From NCBI RefSeq assembly GCF_019400985.1, contig NZ_WTFF01000038.1, positions 1 to 32,909 of the forward strand: a stretch of 32,909 bases of DNA. The letters run 5' to 3'. Numbering within the stretch: the stretch's first letter is position 1; every line of letters starts with the position of its first letter. Below are positions 7,961 to 16,188 of the stretch, in pieces. The DNA comes from Streptomyces bambusae (lineage in GTDB: Bacteria; Actinomycetota; Actinomycetes; Streptomycetales; Streptomycetaceae). Made by a program: the position numbers and the translations under genes. The notes under the pieces are model-generated. The model was given only the letters and a program-made list of their open reading frames with translations, searched no databases and was not told the DNA's origin.

Positions 7961-7983
7961 GTTGCCGTCAACTACTGCCGTCA
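7961..7983 (+). repeat. Right copy of the element-flanking repeat (possible integrase arm site)
   Basis: It starts one base after the integrase stop. Two TGCCGTCA half-sites (7963-7970, 7976-7983) are separated by actac. It matches 3449-3470 in the same orientation apart from one extra base. Confidence 0.6.
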
Positions 7984-7993
7984 CATGCCACAG

Positions 7994-8023
7994 AAGCCCC
8001 ACCAGCCACAGCTGGTGGGGCTT
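7994..8023. terminator. Hairpin terminator after the integrase gene
   Basis: A perfect 13-base-pair stem (7994-8006 with 8011-8023) encloses a four-base loop, 34 bases after the integrase stop. It would end rep-xis-int transcription before it runs antisense into the immunity and RHS genes. Confidence 0.8.
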
Positions 8024-8094
8024 CCCATTTGCGGTCGTGATCACCAGGGTAAAACGCGACTGCGGTCAACTCGCGACCTGACCCCGCCCGGACT

Positions 8095-8454
8095 TCAGCC
8101 CTGCAACATCGCATCTCTGCAACGTTCGTACTTCTCGACCGCGCGAGGTTCGTGATTCATGAATTCATCCCAGAATCCTTCGACATGCCATTCTCCTGGC
8201 GCCATCCTCAACGAACCGTCCCACCCTGACGAAATTCTCCATTCCGGAGAAATTTCCGTGTCGACAACCTCGAAGAGGCGTGAGTCGAAGAGCGGCGGGA
8301 GGTCGTCCGGCCGGTGTTCGATTCTGAAATAATTCTGACCGTCCGACTGGCAGTAGGTCTCCAGAACGACGTACACCCTGTCGACACGCAAGACCTGCGA
8401 ACCTTGACGGATGCGCTGCTCAAGTCCATCAGCGCCTACGAACCTCACCTTCAC
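8095..8454 (-). CDS. Probable cognate immunity protein of the RHS toxin
   Basis: This 119-residue cytosolic protein begins at a GTG 9 bases after the RHS stop, with a GGGG ribosome site in that gap, so the two genes are almost certainly co-transcribed and coupled. The sequence is acidic and rich in aromatics, with blocks RVYVVLETY, FRIEHR, PPLFDSRLFEVVD and GFWDEFM near the C-terminus. I do not recognise a named domain. Position immediately after a polymorphic toxin, small size and lower GC than the surrounding chromosome all point to immunity. It would act in the producing cell's cytoplasm by binding the toxin tip; this is inference from position. Confidence 0.75.
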   Translation of the reverse strand: MKVRFVGADGLEQRIRQGSQVLRVDRVYVVLETYCQSDGQNYFRIEHRPDDLPPLFDSRLFEVVDTEISPEWRISSGWDGSLRMAPGEWHVEGFWDEFMNHEPRAVEKYERCRDAMLQG

Positions 8455-8463
8455 GCCATGCCC

Positions 8464-11400
8464 CTATCGACGGTTCATCACCACTTTGTAGTCAAAGCCA
8501 TACATTACCTCACCAGAGGTGCTGTTCATGTAATAGTGAACCTGATAGTCGCCATATGGGCTTTGATGGGTTTCCGTACTGTATTTACCCCACTGAGAGA
8601 CGCCCCCACGCTCTTCAAACCTAGCCCGAAGCGCCTTGTTATTCATATCGCTTCCGGGCATGATCAGCCGAGAATTTGCGATGGCTTCCGGCTCCAAGAA
8701 CCCGCCCGACGTGAAGGGGGATCCGGCCGACTCCTTGCGCAACTGGTCGGCAAGCTTCTGCCCCTGTAGTGAACCAGAAGGGACATCGCAGTTGCTGTTG
8801 TGAACAAGGACCGGAGTGGCGCCCGCCAGCACATAGTACGTGTGGAGGCCGGCGACCGTGAGGTTATGGACCGCAGCGTGTTGCGTCCAGCGCCGGATCG
8901 CGGTGACCTGGACGTGTGTGCCGGAGCTGGTACGGAGTTGGGTGCCGGGGTGCAGGTCGGTAGCGTCGATCCACTCTCGGAGCTCTGGAACCCAGAATGG
9001 GTGACCGTCGGTGGCCGTGACTGAGGCGCTGGTTGTGCCATCCTCGCTGTCGAGGCCGATCGTGATTTCGACCAGGTCTTTCGAGCCCTGCCCGGCTATC
9101 TTTGCTGTGACGTGCTTGGTGGAGGTTTCACCAGTATCAGGGTCCGTTGCGAGTACCTCGTCGCCCGGCTCGATGTCCTCGATTGGCTTGGTTGATCCAT
9201 CAGCGAGCTGAACCTCGGTGTCACCGAGGAAGCTGTTACATGGATCCAGACTTACCGTGCCGCCGCGGCGGATTAGCAGCCCCGGGCCACTTCCAGCTCG
9301 ACCATGGGAAAACATCTGCCCGAGGAATGACGGAACTTGATACCAGTCGCTCGTGGCGTCAACACCTTGCTCCAGCATCAATTCGTCATAGCTGGCTCCG
9401 TAGTCGCAGCCGGGAGACCCTGCGCCGCCATTCCAGCAATCGTCGTCACCGGCAACCCAGCCGAAGAGAGAAGCCGTATCCGGAACATTCTTGATGATTC
9501 CGTAGAAGAGTTCATGGAACCAAGTCGACTCACTCACATCGTAAGTCTTTGCGGCATTCCCATTTCCGGCTGAAGCATTTCCCTTCGGGTTGTGCTTCTC
9601 CTTGGTCTTTTTGGGCGGCTCTGGGCTGTAGTGGGTGTGGGAGCGGGATCCGCTGGTCCTGCTGTAGTGGTCGCCGCGTTCGGCGACCTTGGCGGGGTGG
9701 GCTTGGAATCCGCCGTCGTACATGCCTTCGTAGTACTTGAGGCCGTCCGGGTCGGAGTTGTTGATGGGGTTGGCGTTGGCGTAGGTGTACCCGTTCATCT
9801 GGAGCGGGTCGGTGATGTCGATGATGGGGTCGACGGAGATGAAGCGGCCGGTGGTGGAGTCGTATTCGCGGGCGCCGATGTGGGTGAGGTCGGTGGAGGC
9901 GTCGGCGATTCCTACGCCGAGGTAGGTGCGGTTCTCCATCCAGTTGGTGGGTTCGGTGCCGCGGGGGTTGCCGTAGGGGTCGAACTTGCGGCGGGTGACG
10001 GCCTGGCCGTTGTCCTGGTCGACGAAGGCGGTTGCCGTGCCGTGGTGGTCGGCCAGCTGGACCGTGAGCTTGTGACCGGTGGTCCTGCCGTAGGTCTCGC
10101 GGACGGCGGTGGGGGCACCGGGGCTGGAGTAGTAACGGAAGGCGTCCAGGACCTGGCCGGCTGCGTTGGCCGTGATCGTGGTTTCGCCGAGGTAGAGGGT
10201 GTGCGTGGTGCCGTTGTCCTCGATGAGGCGGTTGCCGGCCGCGTCGTACAGGTACGACGTCGAGTTCGAGAAGGTCCACTGCTGGGACGGGGCGCCGTTG
10301 CAGGTCCAGATGTTCAGGTCCGTGCCGTCGGTGCTGTTACCGGCGGGGACGTCCACGCACTGGTCGGTGGCCGGGTGGTGGAGGGTCTTGTCGGCGGGAC
10401 GGTAGGTGAACTTCTGGGCTGCGCTGCCGTCGCAGGCTGCCAAGCGCAGCATTCCACCCTGGTTGGTGGCGCACTTGTCCTGGAAGCGCAGGGTGTCGCC
10501 CGTCAGGCGCCACGCTTGCGCCTTGGTGGCGTTGCAGGTGTAGAGCTGGATCGGGGTGCCGTCGGCCGTGGCGCCGTACTGGAGGTCCATGCACTTGCCG
10601 GCCAGACCCTGGATGGCGATAGAGCCGATGCCGGGGCTGGTGGCGGAGGTGAGTTTGTTGCGGCGGTCCCAGTTCAGGGTCTGGGTGTCGCCGCCGATAG
10701 TGCGGCGGGTGGTGTTGCCCGAGCTGTCGTAGCCGTATGTCTGCTGGGAGGTGACGGTCGAGCCCGGCTTCTTGACGACCGCGTCGACCGTGGCCAGGGC
10801 GTGCGGCTGGTTGGTGGTTTCGATGCCGTTGTTGGTGGTCTTGAAGCCGTAGGCGTAGGTGAACTCGTCGTTGAGGGCCTCGTTGGTGAGGTCGTGGTCG
10901 GTGAGGTGGGTGCGGTTGCCGATGGCGTCGAAGGCGTACGTCTGCCAGTAGCCGTCACCGTCCGGGCCGGGGGTGATGTCGGTTGCGGGCGTGCCGGTGC
11001 AGGTGTTGCCGGTCCAGGCCTCGGTGAGCTGGCCCATCGGGTCGTAGGCGAAGCACTGCTTGTCGACGCGGTTGCCCGGCTGGGTGTCGGTGATGGAGGT
11101 GATGCCGCCGACGGGGTTGTAGCCGTAGGAGACTTCGCTGATCCGGTTGGGGTTCGTCGTTTCGCGGTCGGTCGTGGACTTGCTGATCCGGCCGGTGTTC
11201 GGGTCGTACTGGTTGGTCGTCCACACACGCTTCGGGGCGGTGCCCGTCGCGGTGCGCAGGACCTCGCCGAAAGGGCTGAAGACGGTGTCGGCGGTGTACC
11301 AGGTCAGGCCCGAGAGGGTGACGGGAGCGCCGTCGGCGTTGTAGCGGGTGACCAGGCGTTCCGCTGCGAGGCCGCCCGGGGTAGCCGGGAGGGTGGTCGA

Positions 11401-14400
11401 CTGGACCTTGCCCGTGCGGGTGTACGTGGTGCTGTAGGAGTACGTGCCCGACAGGCCCTTGGTGTTCGGGGTGTCGGGGATGGTGATCTTGGTGCCGGTC
11501 GGGCGGTACTCGGTGTCGTAGCCGGTGACCTCGGTGGTGTAGGCCTTGCCGTCGTAATAGCGGGTCGATGCGACCGGCTGCCCCTTGGCGCCTATGAGGG
11601 TGTCGAAGGTCCAGGCCGCCACCAGCGGCCCGTTGGCCGCGTCTTCGCGCAGCTCCGTGGTGCGGCCCAGGACGTCGTAAGTGGTGTACTGCGCGCGGCC
11701 GGCAGCATCCTTGGCCCAGATCTGGCGGTCGAGGTTGTCGTAGCCGAACGAGGCGGCGCCCATGTCAGGGTCGGTGGAGGCGGTCTTCCGGCCGCGGGCG
11801 TCGTAGGCGTACGTCCAGGCGTTGCCGGATGCGTCGGTGACCTTGGTCAGCTTGCCGCGCAGGTCGTACGCGTACGACGTGGTGTTGGCGTCCGCAGCCG
11901 TCGGGGCAGCGATCCTCGTGGCCGTGAGGTCCGTGGTCTTGTAGTGCTGGACCAGGGACGTGCGGCCCATGACGTCGGTCGACGTCTTGACCGACCGGCT
12001 GCCCGCCAGAGGCGTCGACCCGGCAGGGTCCATGCCGGTGCGAGTGAGCGTCCACTCGCCCTCGTAGCGGGTCGTCGCCGAGTGCTGCGCCGTGCCCTGG
12101 TGGAAGGTGGTGACGCGGGTGGGGCGGCCGAGGCCGTCGTAGGCGGTCTTGGTGGAGTTCGGGACGACCGTTTCGGGGACGAAGATCTTCGCTTCGGGCT
12201 CGCCGTCGGCGTAGTAGTTGTTCTTCGTCTCGGTGACGGTGCCGCCTGCGCTGTAGATCGTGTCGGTGATCAGCCTGCCGCTGCCCAGGGCTTCCTTCTG
12301 GCTCTGGCGCGGGCGGAGCAGGCCGTCGTAGATGACGAGGGACTTCTCGTAGGTGCCGTTGTCGCGCAGCGTGCTGGTGGTGACGACCGGCGGCTGGTGG
12401 GCGGAGATCTGGTAGTCGAAGGTGTAGGCGGCCTTGTTGAGGGCCGGGTTCTGCGAGGGCGTCCACACCTGGGTTGCGCGGCCCAGGTCGTCGTAGGTGG
12501 TGGTGACCTTGCGGTTGTTGGTGTCCGTGGTCTCCAGGGCGCTGCCGCGACCCGGGTCGGCCTTGGTCACCACAGTGTGACCGAGCGGATTGGTGACCGT
12601 CGCGCTGAAGGCGGGGCCCGTGGCCGGGGTGAACGCGGTCGAGGTGATGTTGCCGGCCGCGTCGGTGACCTTGGTCGCGCGGCCGAGCGCGTCGTACTCG
12701 CTGCGGGCGGTGGTGACCCAGCCGGTGCCGGCCGCGTCGTTGGTGTCGACCTGGTACGGCAGGCCCTTCACCGGGGCCGTGCCGAAGGCGCTCAGCGCGT
12801 CGTAGGAGGTGCGGGTGTCCGAGAGCACCGTGGCCGTGCCGGCACTGCCGCAGTCACCGGCAGTCGTACGGACCCGCTGGGGCAGGCCGATGAGGTGCTT
12901 GTCGGTGTTGTGGACGTACGTCGTGGCCGTGCACTGCTGGTCCGAGGCGGTCCAGAAACCGGGCCCCGCCGGGCTGAGGGCGACCTTCTCGCTCGTGGTG
13001 AGCAGGCCGTAGGTGGAGTCGTAGGTGTTCTGCGTGCGCACCAGGCGGGTGCGGCCGTCGCTGAGCGACTGGATCGCTTCCGTGCGCGAGGTTGCTACGC
13101 GGAACGCGTCGAGCGGGGTGGTGCCGTCGCGGGGACGGGTCGCGGTCTTCTGGCTCCACGGCCAGGTCAGGTCGCGGGAGACGATGCTGCCGCCGGCCTT
13201 GGTGTAGACGATGGTCTCTGCGGCCATGCCCTGGTAGGGGGGCAGGTCCTGGCCGAGTTCCTCGGCACCGGTGGAGTCCTTGACGGTGATGGTGGCGCGG
13301 CCGGCGTCGCCGGACATGCCGCGGAAGTAGCGGGTGCGGGTCTGGGACTCCTCAGTGGCGTTCGCCGAACCCGTGTTGGCGGTGACGCCCTTCTTCACCA
13401 CGACCGAGGCGTAGCCGCGCCACTGGTTGTACGTGCGCAGCTCGGGCTTGGAGAACTCGTCGGTGTCCTTGGCCCAGGCGGCGTCGCCCTCGTAGGTGTA
13501 GGTGGTGACGACGTCGGACTGGCGGGCGACCCGGTCCTTCTCGATCACGCCGTCCACGACGTACTTGTTGAACCACTCGATCGGCGGGATTTGCAGGTCG
13601 GGGTCGGGGGTCCAGTGGACCGGGTAGCAGCGGGTGGTGTTCTCCTCCGGCTTGGGGTGGGTGGTCCCCACCGGGCACGGGTCGGAGTAGTCGACGTACG
13701 TCTCGCCGCCCGTCTCGGTGCGGATGGTCTCCACCCGCAGGCGGTCGAAGTCCGGGGTGGCGTCGGTGGTGCTCGTCGCGACCCGGTTGGGCATGTCGAC
13801 GACGTTGGCCAGGAAGGAGACCGGCGGCAGCGTGGTGCTCGGCTGATTGCCCTGCGCGTCCTTGACGCCGTAGCCGGTGCGGGTGACGGACTCCAGCCAC
13901 AGCGGCGGGTGGGTGTCGGTGCGCTGCTTGGGGAAGGACTGGGCCAGGCTCCAGCGGTCCACGGCCGACAGGTCGGTGGTACCGGCCGTGCGCTGGGCGT
14001 ACGTGGTGACGGAGGACAGGCGCTTACGGGACCAGAAGGTGGGCGAGGAGACGTAGCAGTCCGTGGCGCTCGCCTTGCAGTGCAGGGTGGACGGGGTGTC
14101 CCACCAGGGCTGCTTGTCACCGTAGTTCTTGGAGTCGAACTCGGTGTCGGAGCAGGTGATGGAACCTTCCTGGATGCAGCGTTCGAGGACGCTGAACTCG
14201 ACCTTGGCGGACGGGGCGCCGGAGAGGTTGTCGGAGCGCAGGCCGTAGAGGATCTGGGTCGGGTAGCCGCCCCGGATGTAGGAGACCTTCTCCTTGAACT
14301 TCTCGTTCTTCGCGTAGTGGTTGGTCTCCTGCGCCCAGTCGACGATCATCGCGTTGCCGTGGACGTCCTCGACGTAGTCGAGGTTCCAGCGCCAGGCCTG

Positions 14401-15843
14401 GGTGCAGGAGGAGGCGGCGTACGTGGACTGGTGGCAGGGCTCGCCGGGGTGGTTGCCGAAGACCGGGACGGTGAAGACCGAGTTGGTCACGGCGCGGGTG
14501 CCGGCGCCGTCGACGTCGTGCAGGCCGAAGTGGTAGCGGGTGCCGTCGCGGGTGGTGACGACCCAGTACTCGCCGTCTTTCGCGCCGTTCGCGCCGCCCG
14601 TCTTGCGCTCGATGCGCGAGCCGTCGTCGCTGGCCGGGATCCAGGCGCCGGTGGTGGCGTCGTGCACCAGCTCCGTGGTGGAGCCGCCGAGCGACATCAC
14701 CACGTTGTCACCGGCCCAGCACAGGTCGCCCTTCTTCTTGTCCGTCGCGTTGTCGTTGTTCGGGGCGCTCGGGCTCGCCTTGCGGTCGTCCGCGCAGGAG
14801 CGGTAGCGACGCTCGACGAAGCCGGGTTCGTAGCCCCAGCCGTCGCCGATCCACGATCCTTGGCCGTTGGCCACGGAGGTCTTGCCGTCCACGGCCTGCG
14901 AGGAGTACGAGAAGGCGATCTTCGGCGCCGGACCGGCCGGGGGCGCCGGCACGGTCAGCGGGTAGGTCCACGAGAAGCCGCCGCCGCTGCCGCCCGCCGT
15001 CCAACTGCCGGACGGCGACAGCGAGGTCGCCTTGTACGTGCCGCCCGCACCCGACGCCGAGTCGGAGGCGGCCAGCACCATCGGACCGCCGCCACCGACG
15101 GCCATCGTCTGCATGCCCATGCCCGGTGACGTGGCCGGGTCCACGGTCGCGCGGACGGTGCCGGCGCTGGGGTCGTTGGTGGTCGGTACGTCCTTCGACT
15201 CGGTGCATTCCGGCAGGTCAGGGGTGGTCAGGAAGCACTCGGGGAGCTGCTTCAGCTCCAGGCGCGAGGCCCACTCGGTGCCGTAGAGGTCCTCGAACTG
15301 CTTGTAGTCCAGCTGTACGTCGACCGGCGTCGCCGCATCGACCGGAGGCGTCACCTTGATGATCGCGCCGTCGACGCCCGCCGCCTCGGTCGCGGTACGC
15401 GACTCGACCGCCACCGACCAGGTACCGGTCGGGGCGGGCGGGGTGGGGTTGGTCTCGGTGGGGGACGCCTTGCCGATGGCGACCGGCAGTGAGCCCGCCT
15501 GTACGAGCTGGTCACCGCTGAGCGGAACGTCCACCGAACCGGCCGGCGGAGGAGTCACGTTGCTCGGCGCGTACTCGGCCGGAGGCACCACCGGAGCGCC
15601 CGCCCAGCCCTCCAGCTTCGCCGCCTCCACCTGGTCCAGCTTGACCTTCAGGTCCTGCTGGAGGTCGGGCAGCTGGACCCCGCTGCGGTCGCCGGGCACC
15701 GCCGCCCACGCCTGGGCGGGCAGCAGCGTCACCGTCAGCAGCGCCGACAGCGCTACCGCGGTGCGCCCGGCCAGGCGGCCTCGCGCAGCGCGTGCACGCC
15801 CGTGTCCGGGCAGGCGGAAATTACTCGCCGACAACGGCGACAT
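8464..15843 (-). CDS. Secreted RHS-repeat polymorphic toxin with lectin and HINT domains
   Basis: This 2459-residue protein has a twin-Arg-rich N-terminus and signal peptide (about 1-47, ending AQAWA), then an Ala/Pro-rich segment and a SpvB/RHS N-terminal region. Tens of YDxxGR-type RHS repeats follow (about 900-2000), expected to form the toxin-enclosing shell. A ricin-type beta-trefoil with QAW, QKF and QQW repeats interrupts them at about 1743-1858. The RHS core ends in NPINNSDPDGL (D2031), the usual self-cleavage junction. After a linker there is a HINT domain, with C2202 as nucleophile, the TDGHPFW block and terminal HN at 2348-2349. It would free the last 110 residues, which are unassigned and end GEVMYGFDYKVVMNRR. 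The ATG at 15843 was chosen for its GGGGG ribosome site. GC falls sharply over the toxin tip. Confidence 0.92.
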   Translation of the reverse strand: MSPLSASNFRLPGHGRARAARGRLAGRTAVALSALLTVTLLPAQAWAAVPGDRSGVQLPDLQQDLKVKLDQVEAAKLEGWAGAPVVPPAEYAPSNVTPPPAGSVDVPLSGDQLVQAGSLPVAIGKASPTETNPTPPAPTGTWSVAVESRTATEAAGVDGAIIKVTPPVDAATPVDVQLDYKQFEDLYGTEWASRLELKQLPECFLTTPDLPECTESKDVPTTNDPSAGTVRATVDPATSPGMGMQTMAVGGGGPMVLAASDSASGAGGTYKATSLSPSGSWTAGGSGGGFSWTYPLTVPAPPAGPAPKIAFSYSSQAVDGKTSVANGQGSWIGDGWGYEPGFVERRYRSCADDRKASPSAPNNDNATDKKKGDLCWAGDNVVMSLGGSTTELVHDATTGAWIPASDDGSRIERKTGGANGAKDGEYWVVTTRDGTRYHFGLHDVDGAGTRAVTNSVFTVPVFGNHPGEPCHQSTYAASSCTQAWRWNLDYVEDVHGNAMIVDWAQETNHYAKNEKFKEKVSYIRGGYPTQILYGLRSDNLSGAPSAKVEFSVLERCIQEGSITCSDTEFDSKNYGDKQPWWDTPSTLHCKASATDCYVSSPTFWSRKRLSSVTTYAQRTAGTTDLSAVDRWSLAQSFPKQRTDTHPPLWLESVTRTGYGVKDAQGNQPSTTLPPVSFLANVVDMPNRVATSTTDATPDFDRLRVETIRTETGGETYVDYSDPCPVGTTHPKPEENTTRCYPVHWTPDPDLQIPPIEWFNKYVVDGVIEKDRVARQSDVVTTYTYEGDAAWAKDTDEFSKPELRTYNQWRGYASVVVKKGVTANTGSANATEESQTRTRYFRGMSGDAGRATITVKDSTGAEELGQDLPPYQGMAAETIVYTKAGGSIVSRDLTWPWSQKTATRPRDGTTPLDAFRVATSRTEAIQSLSDGRTRLVRTQNTYDSTYGLLTTSEKVALSPAGPGFWTASDQQCTATTYVHNTDKHLIGLPQRVRTTAGDCGSAGTATVLSDTRTSYDALSAFGTAPVKGLPYQVDTNDAAGTGWVTTARSEYDALGRATKVTDAAGNITSTAFTPATGPAFSATVTNPLGHTVVTKADPGRGSALETTDTNNRKVTTTYDDLGRATQVWTPSQNPALNKAAYTFDYQISAHQPPVVTTSTLRDNGTYEKSLVIYDGLLRPRQSQKEALGSGRLITDTIYSAGGTVTETKNNYYADGEPEAKIFVPETVVPNSTKTAYDGLGRPTRVTTFHQGTAQHSATTRYEGEWTLTRTGMDPAGSTPLAGSRSVKTSTDVMGRTSLVQHYKTTDLTATRIAAPTAADANTTSYAYDLRGKLTKVTDASGNAWTYAYDARGRKTASTDPDMGAASFGYDNLDRQIWAKDAAGRAQYTTYDVLGRTTELREDAANGPLVAAWTFDTLIGAKGQPVASTRYYDGKAYTTEVTGYDTEYRPTGTKITIPDTPNTKGLSGTYSYSTTYTRTGKVQSTTLPATPGGLAAERLVTRYNADGAPVTLSGLTWYTADTVFSPFGEVLRTATGTAPKRVWTTNQYDPNTGRISKSTTDRETTNPNRISEVSYGYNPVGGITSITDTQPGNRVDKQCFAYDPMGQLTEAWTGNTCTGTPATDITPGPDGDGYWQTYAFDAIGNRTHLTDHDLTNEALNDEFTYAYGFKTTNNGIETTNQPHALATVDAVVKKPGSTVTSQQTYGYDSSGNTTRRTIGGDTQTLNWDRRNKLTSATSPGIGSIAIQGLAGKCMDLQYGATADGTPIQLYTCNATKAQAWRLTGDTLRFQDKCATNQGGMLRLAACDGSAAQKFTYRPADKTLHHPATDQCVDVPAGNSTDGTDLNIWTCNGAPSQQWTFSNSTSYLYDAAGNRLIEDNGTTHTLYLGETTITANAAGQVLDAFRYYSSPGAPTAVRETYGRTTGHKLTVQLADHHGTATAFVDQDNGQAVTRRKFDPYGNPRGTEPTNWMENRTYLGVGIADASTDLTHIGAREYDSTTGRFISVDPIIDITDPLQMNGYTYANANPINNSDPDGLKYYEGMYDGGFQAHPAKVAERGDHYSRTSGSRSHTHYSPEPPKKTKEKHNPKGNASAGNGNAAKTYDVSESTWFHELFYGIIKNVPDTASLFGWVAGDDDCWNGGAGSPGCDYGASYDELMLEQGVDATSDWYQVPSFLGQMFSHGRAGSGPGLLIRRGGTVSLDPCNSFLGDTEVQLADGSTKPIEDIEPGDEVLATDPDTGETSTKHVTAKIAGQGSKDLVEITIGLDSEDGTTSASVTATDGHPFWVPELREWIDATDLHPGTQLRTSSGTHVQVTAIRRWTQHAAVHNLTVAGLHTYYVLAGATPVLVHNSNCDVPSGSLQGQKLADQLRKESAGSPFTSGGFLEPEAIANSRLIMPGSDMNNKALRARFEERGGVSQWGKYSTETHQSPYGDYQVHYYMNSTSGEVMYGFDYKVVMNRR

Positions 15844-16188
15844 AGGGACCCCCACGCTCTGCCGCCCCGGAGAATGGCACACGGGTGGCAGGGAAATGAC
15901 AAATAGCGGGGAGATCCTGCGGTTTTTCTGCCCGGAAGTCCATAGATCACGGCGCAATGTGTCATCGATCACCTACCGCAGGAAATAACCTCCGTCCATT
16001 CGGGTGAAATCCGGTCGTTTCAGGTCTCATTCCCTGTTCCTCAGTGATGGCGAGAGCGGCTGTTATGGTTCATGCTCTGCTCGCACATCTCTGCGTACCG
16101 GCCCTGATCAAAGCCATCGGCCGGTGCGGCTGATTTACCGCGAGTACCGACGGTGCATGACTGCGCCCGAGGGGGGAGAAGAACCACC
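15844..16188. promoter_or_regulatory. Divergent control region between the RHS and surface-protein genes
   Basis: These 345 bases separate two large genes read outward, so both promoters should lie here. The central part (about 15890-16140) is less GC-rich than the coding DNA on either side. I see no convincing -10/-35 pair, operator palindrome or RNA gene; a TATGGT-like hexamer near 16062 is only a weak candidate. The ribosome sites are clear at both ends: GGGGG before 15843 on the minus strand and GGGGGGAGAAG before 16189 on the plus strand. Confidence 0.5.

Larger units (their letters stand above)
3449..8023 (+). mobile_element. Reduced pSAM2-like integrative element with a toxin-antitoxin module
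   Basis: The segment holds, left to right, three minus-strand toxin-antitoxin genes and plus-strand rep, xis and int. It is bracketed by matching TGCCGTCA-pair repeats. The gene order rep-xis-int with overlapping starts is that of actinobacterial integrative and conjugative elements. No FtsK-like TraB, spread protein, Pra-like activator or primase-polymerase gene is present, so it could at most excise, replicate or be mobilised by another element. The attachment core was not found: no tRNA gene and no identical stretch longer than the arm-type repeat is visible at the two edges. The exact ends are therefore inferred and could extend up to about 100 bases outward on either side. Confidence 0.65.

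Noticed and set aside
8024..8094. tRNA gene 3' end as attachment site
   Set aside because: No cloverleaf, T-loop or CCA-like end found here or at 3335-3448.
9592..15129. 1845-codon open frame on the plus strand
   Set aside because: It is an antisense shadow of the RHS gene; its Gly/Val/Ala/Arg composition is that of GC-rich reverse frames and it has no domain.
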